Shown in pieces: positions 23,668 to 32,264 of a stretch of 64,000 nt of DNA. The notes under the pieces are model-generated. The model was not told the origin of the DNA, ran no database searches, and saw nothing but the letters and a program-made list of their open reading frames with translations. The position numbers and the translations under genes were made by a program. The number at the start of each line of letters is the position of its first letter. Positions within the stretch are counted from its first letter, which is position 1. Source of the stretch: Bacteroidales bacterium (lineage in GTDB: Bacteria > Bacteroidota > Bacteroidia > Bacteroidales > Bacteroidaceae); contig SUXQ01000004.1 of assembly GCA_015060905.1 (NCBI GenBank), forward strand, positions 1-64,000, read 5' to 3'.

Positions 23668-25107
23668 ATGGCATATAACAATAATATGATGTTTGTGCGC
23701 TACCGTCTTTTAGCGCAATTGGTAAAAATGTGGAAGGAAGATGTTCTTGTAGAAAAAATCGACCGTCTTCCAATTGAATTACACCCGCGTACACAAAAGC
23801 CTCAGGGTCGTTGCTGCGTGCATAAAGAGCGTGCTGTAACAAAATATAAGACTATGGCGATGCTGGGCTTTGACATGAGCGACGAGGTTGACGAGACAAC
23901 TTCATTGTCGAGCTATGCACAGCGTATGCTGGACCGTGAAAATATCAACCCCGAGAAAAGCATCCTCAGCGTGATGGACGAGGCTTGTTCGTCGTGCGTG
24001 AAGATTAATTATGAGGTATCGAATCTTTGTCGCGGTTGTGCTGCGCGTCCTTGCTACAATAATTGCCCCAAAGATGCAATTTCGTACGACAAGGATGGCA
24101 AGGCTGTTATTGACCACGATAAATGTATAAGCTGCGGAAAGTGTCATCAGGCGTGTCCTTATCATGCTATTATCTATATGCCCGTTCCTTGCGAGGAGGC
24201 GTGCCCCGTAAAGGCAATTTCTAAAGATGAGTATGGAGTGGAGCACATTGACCCTGCAAAGTGCATCTACTGTGGAAAGTGCTTGAACGCTTGTCCTTTC
24301 GGCGCCATTTTCGATAATTGCGCAGTGTTTGACGTACTCAAACGTCTGCGTGAAGGCAAAAAGGTGGTGGCAATGGTTGCGCCTGCTGTGCTTGCACAGT
24401 TCGGAAAGCCCATAGAACAGGTATTCGGCGCATTGAAGGCTGTGGGCTTTGACGATGTTATTGAGGTTGCCTACGGTGCCGAAGAGACTACCCGTCGCGA
24501 GTCGGCCGAACTTATCGAGAAGATAGAGGAGGGTGCTCCTTTTATGACTACAAGCTGCTGTCCGGCATATGTGAACCTTGCGCGCAAACATATTCCCGAC
24601 CTATTTAAATATGTGTCGAGCACAGGCTCGCCCATGCATTATACAGCAGAGTATTCCAAAGAAAAACACCCCGACGGAATTACAGTATTCATTGCTCCCT
24701 GTGCTGCCAAAAAAGCCGAGGGTCGCGAAGATGCAAACGTAGATTTTGTGTGGACTTTCCGCGAGCTTGATGCGGTGATAAAGGGAATGGATATTGACAT
24801 TGACACTTGCGAGCCGTTTACCCCCGCAGAGAGTGCCGGCAAGGATTCTTACGGATACGCAAAGACAATGGGTGTGTTTACCGCCGTAAAGAACAAAATA
24901 GGCGACCCGACTCTGCAAGGCACTGTTATTGCAGACCTTAACAAAAAGAACATTGCGCTTCTTCGCGGATGGGCAAAAACCGGAAAATGTCCCACACGAA
25001 TGATAGAAGTAATGTCCTGCCCCGGTGGCTGTATTTCGGGTCCATGCGCATGTACCGAAGGTAACGAAGCGATTAAACAATTTGATGTTGAAATGAAAAA
25101 GAAATAA
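23668..25107 (+). CDS. [FeFe] hydrogenase, monomeric group-B-like
   Basis: Hydrogenase of 479 residues. Ferredoxin-type Cys motifs fill residues 107-209 (for example CISCGKCHQACP at 153-164 and CIYCGKCLNACP at 199-210). The H-cluster motifs follow: L1 TSCCPAY (Cys297, Cys298), L2 APCAAKKAEG (Cys345) and L3 EVMSCPGGCISGPC (Cys451, Cys455). The TSCCPAY form and the lack of HydB/HydC partners fit group B enzymes of Bacteroides and Clostridia, whose physiological role is not settled. The ATG at 23668 (MAYNNNMMF) is chosen; 11 upstream residues are open but unlikely. Maturases hydEGF lie at 8.8-12.7 kb. Confidence 0.93.
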   Translation: MAYNNNMMFVRYRLLAQLVKMWKEDVLVEKIDRLPIELHPRTQKPQGRCCVHKERAVTKYKTMAMLGFDMSDEVDETTSLSSYAQRMLDRENINPEKSILSVMDEACSSCVKINYEVSNLCRGCAARPCYNNCPKDAISYDKDGKAVIDHDKCISCGKCHQACPYHAIIYMPVPCEEACPVKAISKDEYGVEHIDPAKCIYCGKCLNACPFGAIFDNCAVFDVLKRLREGKKVVAMVAPAVLAQFGKPIEQVFGALKAVGFDDVIEVAYGAEETTRRESAELIEKIEEGAPFMTTSCCPAYVNLARKHIPDLFKYVSSTGSPMHYTAEYSKEKHPDGITVFIAPCAAKKAEGREDANVDFVWTFRELDAVIKGMDIDIDTCEPFTPAESAGKDSYGYAKTMGVFTAVKNKIGDPTLQGTVIADLNKKNIALLRGWAKTGKCPTRMIEVMSCPGGCISGPCACTEGNEAIKQFDVEMKKK

Positions 25108-25149
25108 CAGAATAACAGCCTCGAAAAAATCGAGGCTGTTATTCTGTTT
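25108..25149 (+). terminator. Terminator after the hydrogenase gene
   Basis: A perfect 17-bp stem (25108-25124 with 25130-25146) with a 5-base A loop begins directly after the stop codon and is followed by a short T-run. Confidence 0.8.
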
Positions 25150-25189
25150 GTGCCAATCTACGTTGAAACAATTATAAACAATTTATTAT

Positions 25190-26593
25190 ATGAAATTAAA
25201 ATCACTATTGGTAGCTATTATGCTTTTTGCATTAATAGGTATCACACCTTGCGTTGCTGCGAACATAATCCCTTATCCCCAATCAGTAGAGCTGAATGAG
25301 GTAGTTTTTAACAAGGCCAAGCTCCATAAAGTAAAGTATGTAAAGGATAAAAAAATGGCTCCCGAAGCATACGAACTTCAGATTAAGAAGAATAAGATTA
25401 TCATAAAGTCGGCCGATGCAGCCGGTCGCTTTTATGCCGAGCAGACTCTTGCCCAGCTTGCAAGCGACGATGTAATGTACTGCGGTGTAATAAAAGACGA
25501 GCCGCGCTTCCAATGGAGAGGCCTGATGCTCGATGAATCGCGCCATTTTTTCGGTAAGGAACAGGTTCTGACAATCCTTGACCTTATGGCGCGCTACAAA
25601 CTGAACCGTTTCCATTGGCACCTTTCAGACGACCAGGGCTGGAGAGTAGAAATTAAGGCATATCCTAACTTGACAAAGATTGGAGGCATAGGATGCAACA
25701 CCGATAGCAAGGCTCCTGCAAAATTCTACACACAAGACGAGATTCGTGAGATTTTAGCATACGCAGCCGAAAGACATATTATGGTTATTCCCGAAATTGA
25801 CATGCCCGGACACGCCTCGGCCTTCGTAAAAGTATTTCCCGAATTTGACGGCAAGAACCGCACTGTTAACCCTGCCAACGAAGAGCTTTATAAAGTTCTC
25901 GAAACAATATATAAAGAACTAGCCGACCTGTTCCCCGGAAATTATCTTCACATTGGTGGCGACGAGGTAAGCAAAAGAGGTTGGAACGACCTTGCAGGCA
26001 TGAAAGAGCTGTTAGAGAAAGAAAATCTTAAATCAATGAACGAGGTTGAAAAGTACTTCAACCGCCGTCTATCTGACATAATTGTTGCCACCGGCAAGAG
26101 GGTGGTTGCATGGGATGACCTTATTGACTGCGGCACAAACCCCGAAGGAAAGACAATAATGTGGTGGCAGTGTGACAAACCTCTACTGTTGGCCGAGGGA
26201 GTAGAGAAGGGCTTTGACATGGTTGTGTGCCCAAATGACCCATTCTATCTTGATTATGTTCAAGATATTAAAGATAAGGTAGGCCACCTTGTACACAGAC
26301 AATGGGTAAATGAAATGAAAGAGATTTACGAATATCCCATCATTGACAATCCTAAGATAATTGGTACACAAACTAATATTTGGACCGAAAAAGTAGTTAC
26401 TACCGACCGTTTGGAGTATATGCTTTTCCCTCGAGTAGTTGCACAAGCCGAGAAAGCATGGACAAAGAGCAAGAATTTAAACTACAAGAATTTCTTGGAG
26501 CGTTTGGAGAATGAGTACAAGTACCTCGACTCTGTCAATATTTATTATTATGATTTTCGCGAAGATAAACGCCGCGAGGAGCCTCAGAGATAA
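25190..26593 (+). CDS. GH20 beta-N-acetylhexosaminidase
   Basis: Exported glycosidase removing terminal N-acetylhexosamine from glycans, 467 residues. A signal peptide (1-23) is followed by a small GH20b-type domain and the GH20 barrel: GLMLDESRHFFGKEQV, FHWHLSDDQGWR and the catalytic pair Asp258-Glu259 in YLHIGGDEVSKRGW. At the C-terminus it stops soon after the barrel, so it lacks the extra domains of larger Bacteroides homologues. Mucin or host N-glycan use is likely. It starts 40 bases after the hydrogenase terminator and is probably transcribed separately. Confidence 0.93.
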   Translation: MKLKSLLVAIMLFALIGITPCVAANIIPYPQSVELNEVVFNKAKLHKVKYVKDKKMAPEAYELQIKKNKIIIKSADAAGRFYAEQTLAQLASDDVMYCGVIKDEPRFQWRGLMLDESRHFFGKEQVLTILDLMARYKLNRFHWHLSDDQGWRVEIKAYPNLTKIGGIGCNTDSKAPAKFYTQDEIREILAYAAERHIMVIPEIDMPGHASAFVKVFPEFDGKNRTVNPANEELYKVLETIYKELADLFPGNYLHIGGDEVSKRGWNDLAGMKELLEKENLKSMNEVEKYFNRRLSDIIVATGKRVVAWDDLIDCGTNPEGKTIMWWQCDKPLLLAEGVEKGFDMVVCPNDPFYLDYVQDIKDKVGHLVHRQWVNEMKEIYEYPIIDNPKIIGTQTNIWTEKVVTTDRLEYMLFPRVVAQAEKAWTKSKNLNYKNFLERLENEYKYLDSVNIYYYDFREDKRREEPQR

Positions 26594-26676
26594 ATGCGCA
26601 ACAACAGAGTAATATAAATATAAAATAGTCTTTATTCTTAGTTAAAAAGATTTAAAGAGACAGACAAGTGATTAGA

Positions 26677-26726
26677 CAAACTACGGAATTATCAACCTTA
26701 ACAATTGATAATTCCGCAGTTTGTTG
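26677..26726 (+). terminator. Terminator after GH20, overlapping the next promoter
   Basis: A 19-bp stem (26677-26695 with 26705-26723, one mismatch) with a 9-base loop. Its right arm begins with TTG, which is also the -33 box of the following promoter. Confidence 0.65.
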
Positions 26727-26734
26727 TAACTTTG
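26705..26734 (+). promoter_or_regulatory. Promoter of the TonB_C gene
   Basis: TTG (26705-26707) and TAACTTTG (26727-26734) are 19 bases apart, a good Bacteroidetes promoter. The -33 part lies inside the terminator stem. Confidence 0.6.
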
Positions 26735-26778
26735 CAGAGTATTTTACTATAAAATGTACAAACACATAATTTAATATT

Positions 26779-27282
26779 ATGATTAAAAGATACTTTATTT
26801 TTGCGTTTCTCTCTCTATTCATGCTGCAAGGTGTAACTACCGACGTTTATGCTCAAAAAAAGAAGAAAAAAGAGGATGTTATTGTAATGGCTCAGTTCAA
26901 AGGAGGACAAGAGGCATTGATTGATTACCTTTTACAGCATACAAGGTATCCGGCCGAGGCTATGAAAGAAGAGATTACCGGCGAAGTAGTCGTAGAATTT
27001 GTTGTTGAGCGCAACGGAATGATTACAAATGCAAAGATTGTAAAGTCGGTGGCTCCATCGCTCGACCAGGAAGCCCTTCGCGTGGTACGAAATATGCCTA
27101 ATTGGGAGCCGGGAACAAAAAACGGATTGCGCATGAGGTCGCAACTGACAATTCCCATTAACTTTAAGGTTATTCGGGAGCATGGGAAATATGTAGACCC
27201 CGAAACGATGGATGATGGTATTCAGAAAAAGTCGAAGAAAAAAAGAAAATTGAAACGTAAAGGAATGGGTAAAGAATTTTAA
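26779..27282 (+). CDS. TonB C-terminal-domain protein
   Basis: Exported protein of 167 residues with a signal peptide (1-25, ending VYA) and a Lys-rich stretch (QKKKKKED). Residues 35-135 form a TonB_C domain: QFKGGQEALIDYLLQHTRYP, GEVVVEFVVERNGMI, DQEALRVVRNMPNWEPG. It lacks the N-terminal transmembrane anchor and Pro-rich rod of true TonB and ends in a Lys-rich tail, so it is better described as a periplasmic TonB_C protein. The related Bacteroidetes family is large and of unclear role. It is a single gene with its own promoter and terminator. Confidence 0.85.
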   Translation: MIKRYFIFAFLSLFMLQGVTTDVYAQKKKKKEDVIVMAQFKGGQEALIDYLLQHTRYPAEAMKEEITGEVVVEFVVERNGMITNAKIVKSVAPSLDQEALRVVRNMPNWEPGTKNGLRMRSQLTIPINFKVIREHGKYVDPETMDDGIQKKSKKKRKLKRKGMGKEF

Positions 27283-27290
27283 AATATGAA

Positions 27291-27328
27291 AAGGATGATT
27301 GTTTTTTGCAATCATCCTTTATTTTTTC
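27291..27328 (+). terminator. Terminator after the TonB_C gene
   Basis: An 11-bp stem (27291-27301 with 27309-27319) is followed by a T-rich tract. Confidence 0.85.
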
Positions 27329-27397
27329 GTTTTTAATGGCTATCTTAGCAAAGATATTGTATAGTTCGTAACTATTCTCGAAAAGAAAATAATAAGC

Positions 27398-29173
27398 ATG
27401 AAAAACTATATTCTTGATAGGATTGAGGCGATGCGAGACTTTTTGCGCAGGAATGGCCTTGCGGCATATATTGTTCCCAGTACCGACCCTCACAGTAGCG
27501 AGTATGTTGCCGATTGCTGGAAGGCGAGGGAGTGGATTTCAGGTTTCGACGGCTCGGCAGGAACTGTGGTAATTACTCTTGAAGGGGCAGCCTTGTGGAC
27601 CGATTCGCGCTATTGGCTCGCTGCCGAGGAATTACTTGACGGCAGTGGAATTGCACTGATGAAAGATGGCCTTGCCGACACTCCCGGAATTGTTTCGTGG
27701 GTAGCAGGGAACTTGTCAGCCGATGACGTTGTAGGCGTTGATGGCAAAGTGTGCAGCGTAAGTGAGGTTGAGGCGTGGAAGGCCGACTTTGCGGAATATA
27801 ATATTAAGGTAGATGCTTCGCGCGATGCGTTTGAGGAACTTTGGAGCGAGCGTCCGGCACTGCCAATGAGCCACGCTGAAATTATGCCATTAGAGAGGGT
27901 CGGGGAGGCTGCCCGCGAGAAGATTGCGCGTCTGCGCAGCGAACTTGCGTTGCAGGGTGCCGATGCAATGGCGGTAACAATGCTCGACGAAATTGCGTGG
28001 CTGACCAACCTGCGTGGCGAGGATGTGGAATATAATCCTGTGCTTGTTGCGTACATGCTTGTTACAATGGAAAAAGCCACTCTGTTTGTATGTTCGCAGA
28101 AAATAACGGAAGAGGTTCGCGTGTATTTGCAAAAGGAGAATATAGAGATTCGTGAGTATAATGATTTTTTCGGCGCACTCGCCGAGTTTGACGGGAAGCT
28201 GCTGCTGAACCCTGCAAAATGTTGCTACGCTGTGCTCGAGGCTGCAAAAAATGCTAAGATTGTGCGCCTTGCGTCACCTGTTGCCGCAATGAAGGCTGTA
28301 AAGAATGCTGCGGAAATTGCAGGATTCGAAGAGGCTATGCTGTGCGAGGGTCGGGCTATGGTAAAGTTGCTATATTGGTTGCGCGATGCGGTGAAGAAAG
28401 AAAATATTACAGAATTGTCGGTAGACAGGAAACTTACAGAGCTGCGCAGCGAAGATAAGAGTTTCAGAGGGTTGAGCTTTTCTACAATTTCGGCCTATGG
28501 CGAGCATGCGGCTATCGTACACTATGAGCCTACGGAAGAGAGTGACAAAAAGCTCGAAGAGCGTGGTTTTCTGCTTCTCGACTGTGGCGGGCAGTATGAG
28601 TGGGGCACCACCGACGTTACCCGCACAATTCCTTTGGGCACATTAACACAAGAGGAGAAAGAGGATTATACCCGCGTGCTGCGCGGACATATTTCGCTTG
28701 CAATGGCGTGTTTCCCCAAAGGCACTTGTGGCACGCAGCTTGATGTGCTTGCGCGTCAATGGCTGTGGAGGGCCGGCGAGAATTATTTGCATGGAACGGG
28801 ACACGGAGTGGGGCACTACCTGAATGTTCACGAGGGGCCGCATCAGATACGCATGAACAATATGCCTGCGCCACTGTTGCCGGGTGTTACTGTCACCAAC
28901 GAGCCGGGACTTTACAAGGCGGAACGTTTCGGCATACGCATTGAAAATACTATGCTTGTGGTACCTTACGCAACCACCGAATTTGGAGAATATTGCGAAA
29001 TGCGACCTTTGACTGTGTGCCCCATAAGCAAAGAGCCTATAATCCCCGAACTTTTGGGAGAGGAAGCTATTGCTTATCTTAATGAATATCACAGCCGAGT
29101 GTACGAAAAACTCGCAAAATATTTCTCGGGCGAACTTTTGGAGTTTCTAAAAGAGGCATGCGCGGCTTTATGA
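27398..29173 (+). CDS. Xaa-Pro aminopeptidase (M24B family)
   Basis: Cytosolic metallo-aminopeptidase that removes an N-terminal residue preceding proline, 591 residues. Two creatinase-type N-terminal domains (about 1-310) precede the pita-bread catalytic domain. Metal ligands are visible in LLDCGGQYEWGTTDVTRT (two Asp), GTGHGVGHYLNVHEGPH (His), TNEPGLYK (Glu) and IRIENTM (Glu). The length matches the large aminopeptidase P of Bacteroidetes rather than the E. coli enzyme of about 440 residues. Its last codon overlaps the next gene by 4 bases (ATGA), so the two are co-translated. Confidence 0.94.
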   Translation: MKNYILDRIEAMRDFLRRNGLAAYIVPSTDPHSSEYVADCWKAREWISGFDGSAGTVVITLEGAALWTDSRYWLAAEELLDGSGIALMKDGLADTPGIVSWVAGNLSADDVVGVDGKVCSVSEVEAWKADFAEYNIKVDASRDAFEELWSERPALPMSHAEIMPLERVGEAAREKIARLRSELALQGADAMAVTMLDEIAWLTNLRGEDVEYNPVLVAYMLVTMEKATLFVCSQKITEEVRVYLQKENIEIREYNDFFGALAEFDGKLLLNPAKCCYAVLEAAKNAKIVRLASPVAAMKAVKNAAEIAGFEEAMLCEGRAMVKLLYWLRDAVKKENITELSVDRKLTELRSEDKSFRGLSFSTISAYGEHAAIVHYEPTEESDKKLEERGFLLLDCGGQYEWGTTDVTRTIPLGTLTQEEKEDYTRVLRGHISLAMACFPKGTCGTQLDVLARQWLWRAGENYLHGTGHGVGHYLNVHEGPHQIRMNNMPAPLLPGVTVTNEPGLYKAERFGIRIENTMLVVPYATTEFGEYCEMRPLTVCPISKEPIIPELLGEEAIAYLNEYHSRVYEKLAKYFSGELLEFLKEACAAL

Positions 29174-29976
29174 AAAAAACAAAGATAATTTTTCTGATTA
29201 TTTTCATGCTCACACTCGTTGCTTGTACCAAAAGCAACGAGTGTGGGAGTATCAATATTATCGCTCATGCGGGAGGAGCCATCGACGGCGTTTCGATGAC
29301 AAACTCACGCGAGGCTCTTTTTGCCGCTCGCGACAAAGGGTATAAATTTATAGAATTTGACCTTCTTTTTACAGCCGACAGCATGCTTGTTGCCTGCCAT
29401 TCGTGGGAAGAGTACAACGCTGCAACAGGCGCAAGCGAGAAAGGCAACGTTGCGCCCACACTCGAAGAGTTTCTCGCGCGTCCGCTGCCCGGAGGTTTTA
29501 CGCCCCTGACAGCGACAGAAATAAACGATTTTTTCTTGTCGCACGATTCACTTTACCTTGTAACCGACAAGGTATCTGATGCAAAAGTTCTAAATAAATT
29601 CTTTCCGCTATTGAAAAAACGGATGATGGTGGAAGCCTTTAATTACAAAGATTATACCGAACTATTGCAACAGGGCTATGCACATGTTGCATACTCGTGC
29701 ATGGCCACAGATATTGATTCGGCCCCTATAAAGCATTTGGTTTTTCATTGGCTTTTTCCGGGGGAGAAGATAAAATGTGTGGCACTGCACACGTCAGCCT
29801 TTGATTATACTTATCTGAAAATTTTACGAGCGGTCGCCGATTTTAAAATTGCTCTTTTCACAGTAAATAAATTGGATGAAATTCCCGAGGAGTATATAAA
29901 AGATATTTCATTTTTGTACACAGACTCACTGCCGCCAACCGTAGCAAAGAGATTAAAAGAGTGCATAATTAAATAA
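29170..29976 (+). CDS. GDPD-like phosphodiesterase lipoprotein
   Basis: Lipoprotein of 268 residues (lipobox LVAC at 19-22) resembling glycerophosphodiester phosphodiesterases. The fold markers are IIAHAGGAIDG (first His), TNSREALFAARDKGYKFIEFDLL (Glu and Asp metal ligands) and VACHSWEE (second His). The usual HRG and PENT motifs are HAGG and TNSR, so substrate preference may differ. It starts within the stop codon of the aminopeptidase gene (ATGA overlap). The substrate is not known. Confidence 0.75.
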   Translation: MKKTKIIFLIIFMLTLVACTKSNECGSINIIAHAGGAIDGVSMTNSREALFAARDKGYKFIEFDLLFTADSMLVACHSWEEYNAATGASEKGNVAPTLEEFLARPLPGGFTPLTATEINDFFLSHDSLYLVTDKVSDAKVLNKFFPLLKKRMMVEAFNYKDYTELLQQGYAHVAYSCMATDIDSAPIKHLVFHWLFPGEKIKCVALHTSAFDYTYLKILRAVADFKIALFTVNKLDEIPEEYIKDISFLYTDSLPPTVAKRLKECIIK

Positions 29977-30006
29977 TATTCAGAGTTTCTATAAAAAAGC
30001 CGGTAA

Positions 30007-30567
30007 CTAACATTGTGGCAAGCTGACACGTTCTAATTTATATCCCAAACGCCTTAATTCCATAGCCGCCCCTATGCGGTACATTGTTTTTATGGCGCGA
30101 GTAAATATGTAAAAAGCCGCCGGACTCTGAGGCTCAACCTGTTCGTGACGAATCATACTCACAGTTTTTTCTGCGCAACGACGTATCATTTCTTCAAAAT
30201 CCTTAGAGTCATTATCACTCGGGATTAAACGCAAAATCTTATACATTATATGCTCGTCCATGTCATCGAATCCATTTTCGCCATAGAAAGAGGTATATTT
30301 GATAATTTTGAAAAGTTCCAGATTAGAATCCCAATAATGTGCAACTGCCAATCCTATGAATGCTGCCCACGCAACAGAAACAGTAGGGTAGCTTGCAACC
30401 TCTTTTATTGCGTCGGCAATATATTCGGGTGCAAAATCGTTCCATCGTTCCTCAACATCTGACGATAAAAGAAGATTGCCGTCGAGCATGCTATATGATG
30501 TACATAAATTTACAAGTTCTTCTTTCAGTTTCTCCTCAAATTTATCGTAATATTCTTTGTCATTCAT
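30007..30567 (-). CDS. Conserved hypothetical protein
   Basis: Unrecognised protein of 186 residues with no signal peptide or membrane segment, Glu/Lys-rich and predicted largely helical. Notable stretches are YPTVSVAWAAFIGLAVAHYWD and FYIFTRAIKTMYRIGAAMEL. It reads left from an ATG at 30567 and converges on the GDPD-like gene, with 30 bases between stops. Codon use looks like its neighbours. It is taken as real because of its length, composition and tidy fit between neighbours. No function is proposed. Confidence 0.7.
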   Translation of the reverse strand: MNDKEYYDKFEEKLKEELVNLCTSYSMLDGNLLLSSDVEERWNDFAPEYIADAIKEVASYPTVSVAWAAFIGLAVAHYWDSNLELFKIIKYTSFYGENGFDDMDEHIMYKILRLIPSDNDSKDFEEMIRRCAEKTVSMIRHEQVEPQSPAAFYIFTRAIKTMYRIGAAMELRRLGYKLERVSLPQC

Positions 30568-30716
30568 GGTGGTGGATATTTAGCGTGATAAAGTTAGTTA
30601 TTTGTATTGACTTACGCAAACTATAGAGTTTAAATATTTTTCATCGTCTCCTTTGTTTTTTATGAACACTTTATAAAAAGGAGTGTTAAATTGATAAACT
30701 ATTTAATGTTTATCTT

Positions 30717-31181
30717 ATGAAAAAGAGTTTTTCTATTATTATTTCCGTTGTTATCTGCTTATTGGTTGGATGGGTTTCGGGTTTGATGAACAGCGCGTCA
30801 ATAGAAACATGGTACCCGATGCTTGAAAAATCATCTTTCACCCCACCGAGTTATGTTTTTCCCATTGTGTGGAGTGTGCTGTATGTGCTTATGGGTATTT
30901 CTGCCGGATTGTTGTATAATGTTCATAATATTTCGAAACGCCCATTATTGATTCTTTTTGCCGTACAACTATTGTTTAACGTATCGTGGAACTTCTTTTT
31001 CTTCTCAATGCAAAGCCCTATTCTCGGGTTTGTAAATTTATTAATTCTTATAGCTTTGGGGGTTGCTTATTTTGTTGGCACATTATGGATTAAACGTTCG
31101 TCGGCATTCTTTTTTCTGCCTTATTTAATTTGGATTCTCTTTGCAACGTATTTGAACTTTTATATTGTTGTTTACAATTAA
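30717..31181 (+). CDS. TspO/MBR family membrane protein
   Basis: Tryptophan-rich sensory protein homologue of 154 residues with five membrane segments. The family motif [21 protein letters not shown] is followed by LYVLMGIS and the later Trp-rich [12 protein letters not shown]. Bacterial TspO binds porphyrins and is linked to stress and photosensing in other species; its role in anaerobes is unclear. The stop overlaps that of the convergent cbpA-like gene by 4 bases, so no separate terminator exists between them. Confidence 0.93.
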   Translation: MKKSFSIIISVVICLLVGWVSGLMNSASIETWYPMLEKSSFTPPSYVFPIVWSVLYVLMGISAGLLYNVHNISKRPLLILFAVQLLFNVSWNFFFFSMQSPILGFVNLLILIALGVAYFVGTLWIKRSSAFFFLPYLIWILFATYLNFYIVVYN

Positions 31182-32071
31182 GTTGCTTCCTCACGCATTT
31201 GACGCAATAGTTCTTTTTGACGCTCGTTGAGCGCAGGAAACTCTACTTTTACATTTACAATAAGGTCGCCACGAGAATTTTCATTTTTATATTCCGGCAC
31301 ACCTTTTCCACGTAAACGCAGTTTACTGCCGGGAAGAGTTCCGGCCTTTATTTGCATGCGCACATTACCCTCGAGGGTGGGAACAATTGTTTCACCACCC
31401 AAAAGGGCTGTGTAAAGGTCTGTTTTTATCTCGGTGTAAAGATTATTCTCTTTGCGGGTAAATATATTGTCGGGCTCTATGCGGAATGTTATATAAAGGT
31501 CGCCACTCTCCGTCCCGTCGGGCGAAGGTGCGCCGTATCCTTTCAGACGTATTTTCTGCCCGTCGGCAATGCCTGCAGGAATGGTGATGCGTATATTTTT
31601 ACCGGCTACATTTATTACCTGTTTGTGGGTTGCGAGAATATCGTGCAAGGTGAGGCTTAATGTACTTTGATAATCTTGCCCTCGCTGCCTTCTTTTTTGT
31701 CGCGAAAATCGGTTGCCGAAAAGTTCCTCGAAGAAACTGCTAAAATCACCACCCGATGAAAATTCCCCAAATTCGTAGCCGTCGAAACGGTCACTGCTTC
31801 TTGCCTGTGACTCGTAGTTGCGCCGCTGAGCTTCATACTCCTCGGCGTGTTTCCAATTTTCGCCATACTCGTCATATTTTTTTCGTTTCTCAGGGTCGCT
31901 TAGTACTTCATTAGCCTCGTTTATTGCTTGAAATTTTTCCTGTGCATGAGGGTCATCCTTGTTAATATCGGGATGATATTTTTTTGCTTGTTTGCGAAAG
32001 GCTTTTCTTATTTCTTGCTGAGTAGCGTTTTTCTCTACTCCCAGAATTTTATAATAGTCTATAAATGCCAT
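31178..32071 (-). CDS. CbpA-type DnaJ co-chaperone
   Basis: Hsp40 co-chaperone of 297 residues. The J domain (1-70) has the essential HPD in [13 protein letters not shown] Gly/Phe-rich linker (about 85-130) and two C-terminal substrate-binding domains follow, the first starting [20 protein letters not shown]. The DnaJ zinc finger is absent, which defines the CbpA (class B) type. It stimulates DnaK ATPase. It stands alone and converges with tspO. Confidence 0.93.
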   Translation of the reverse strand: MAFIDYYKILGVEKNATQQEIRKAFRKQAKKYHPDINKDDPHAQEKFQAINEANEVLSDPEKRKKYDEYGENWKHAEEYEAQRRNYESQARSSDRFDGYEFGEFSSGGDFSSFFEELFGNRFSRQKRRQRGQDYQSTLSLTLHDILATHKQVINVAGKNIRITIPAGIADGQKIRLKGYGAPSPDGTESGDLYITFRIEPDNIFTRKENNLYTEIKTDLYTALLGGETIVPTLEGNVRMQIKAGTLPGSKLRLRGKGVPEYKNENSRGDLIVNVKVEFPALNERQKELLRQMREEAT

Positions 32072-32264
32072 AATTTTATATTTTTGTTTATAAACAACTA
32101 ACTGATTGATAAAGTTGTCACTTTAAAAAAAACAAAAATCATTTAAGTTTCGCAAGAATTCTGTATATTTGCAGAATGGGAAATTATGTAGTGGCAAAAA
32201 ATAACACATACAGTAATTTCTATGGGATTGAATATGTATAATTTAAAAAATAAAAAACGATAAA

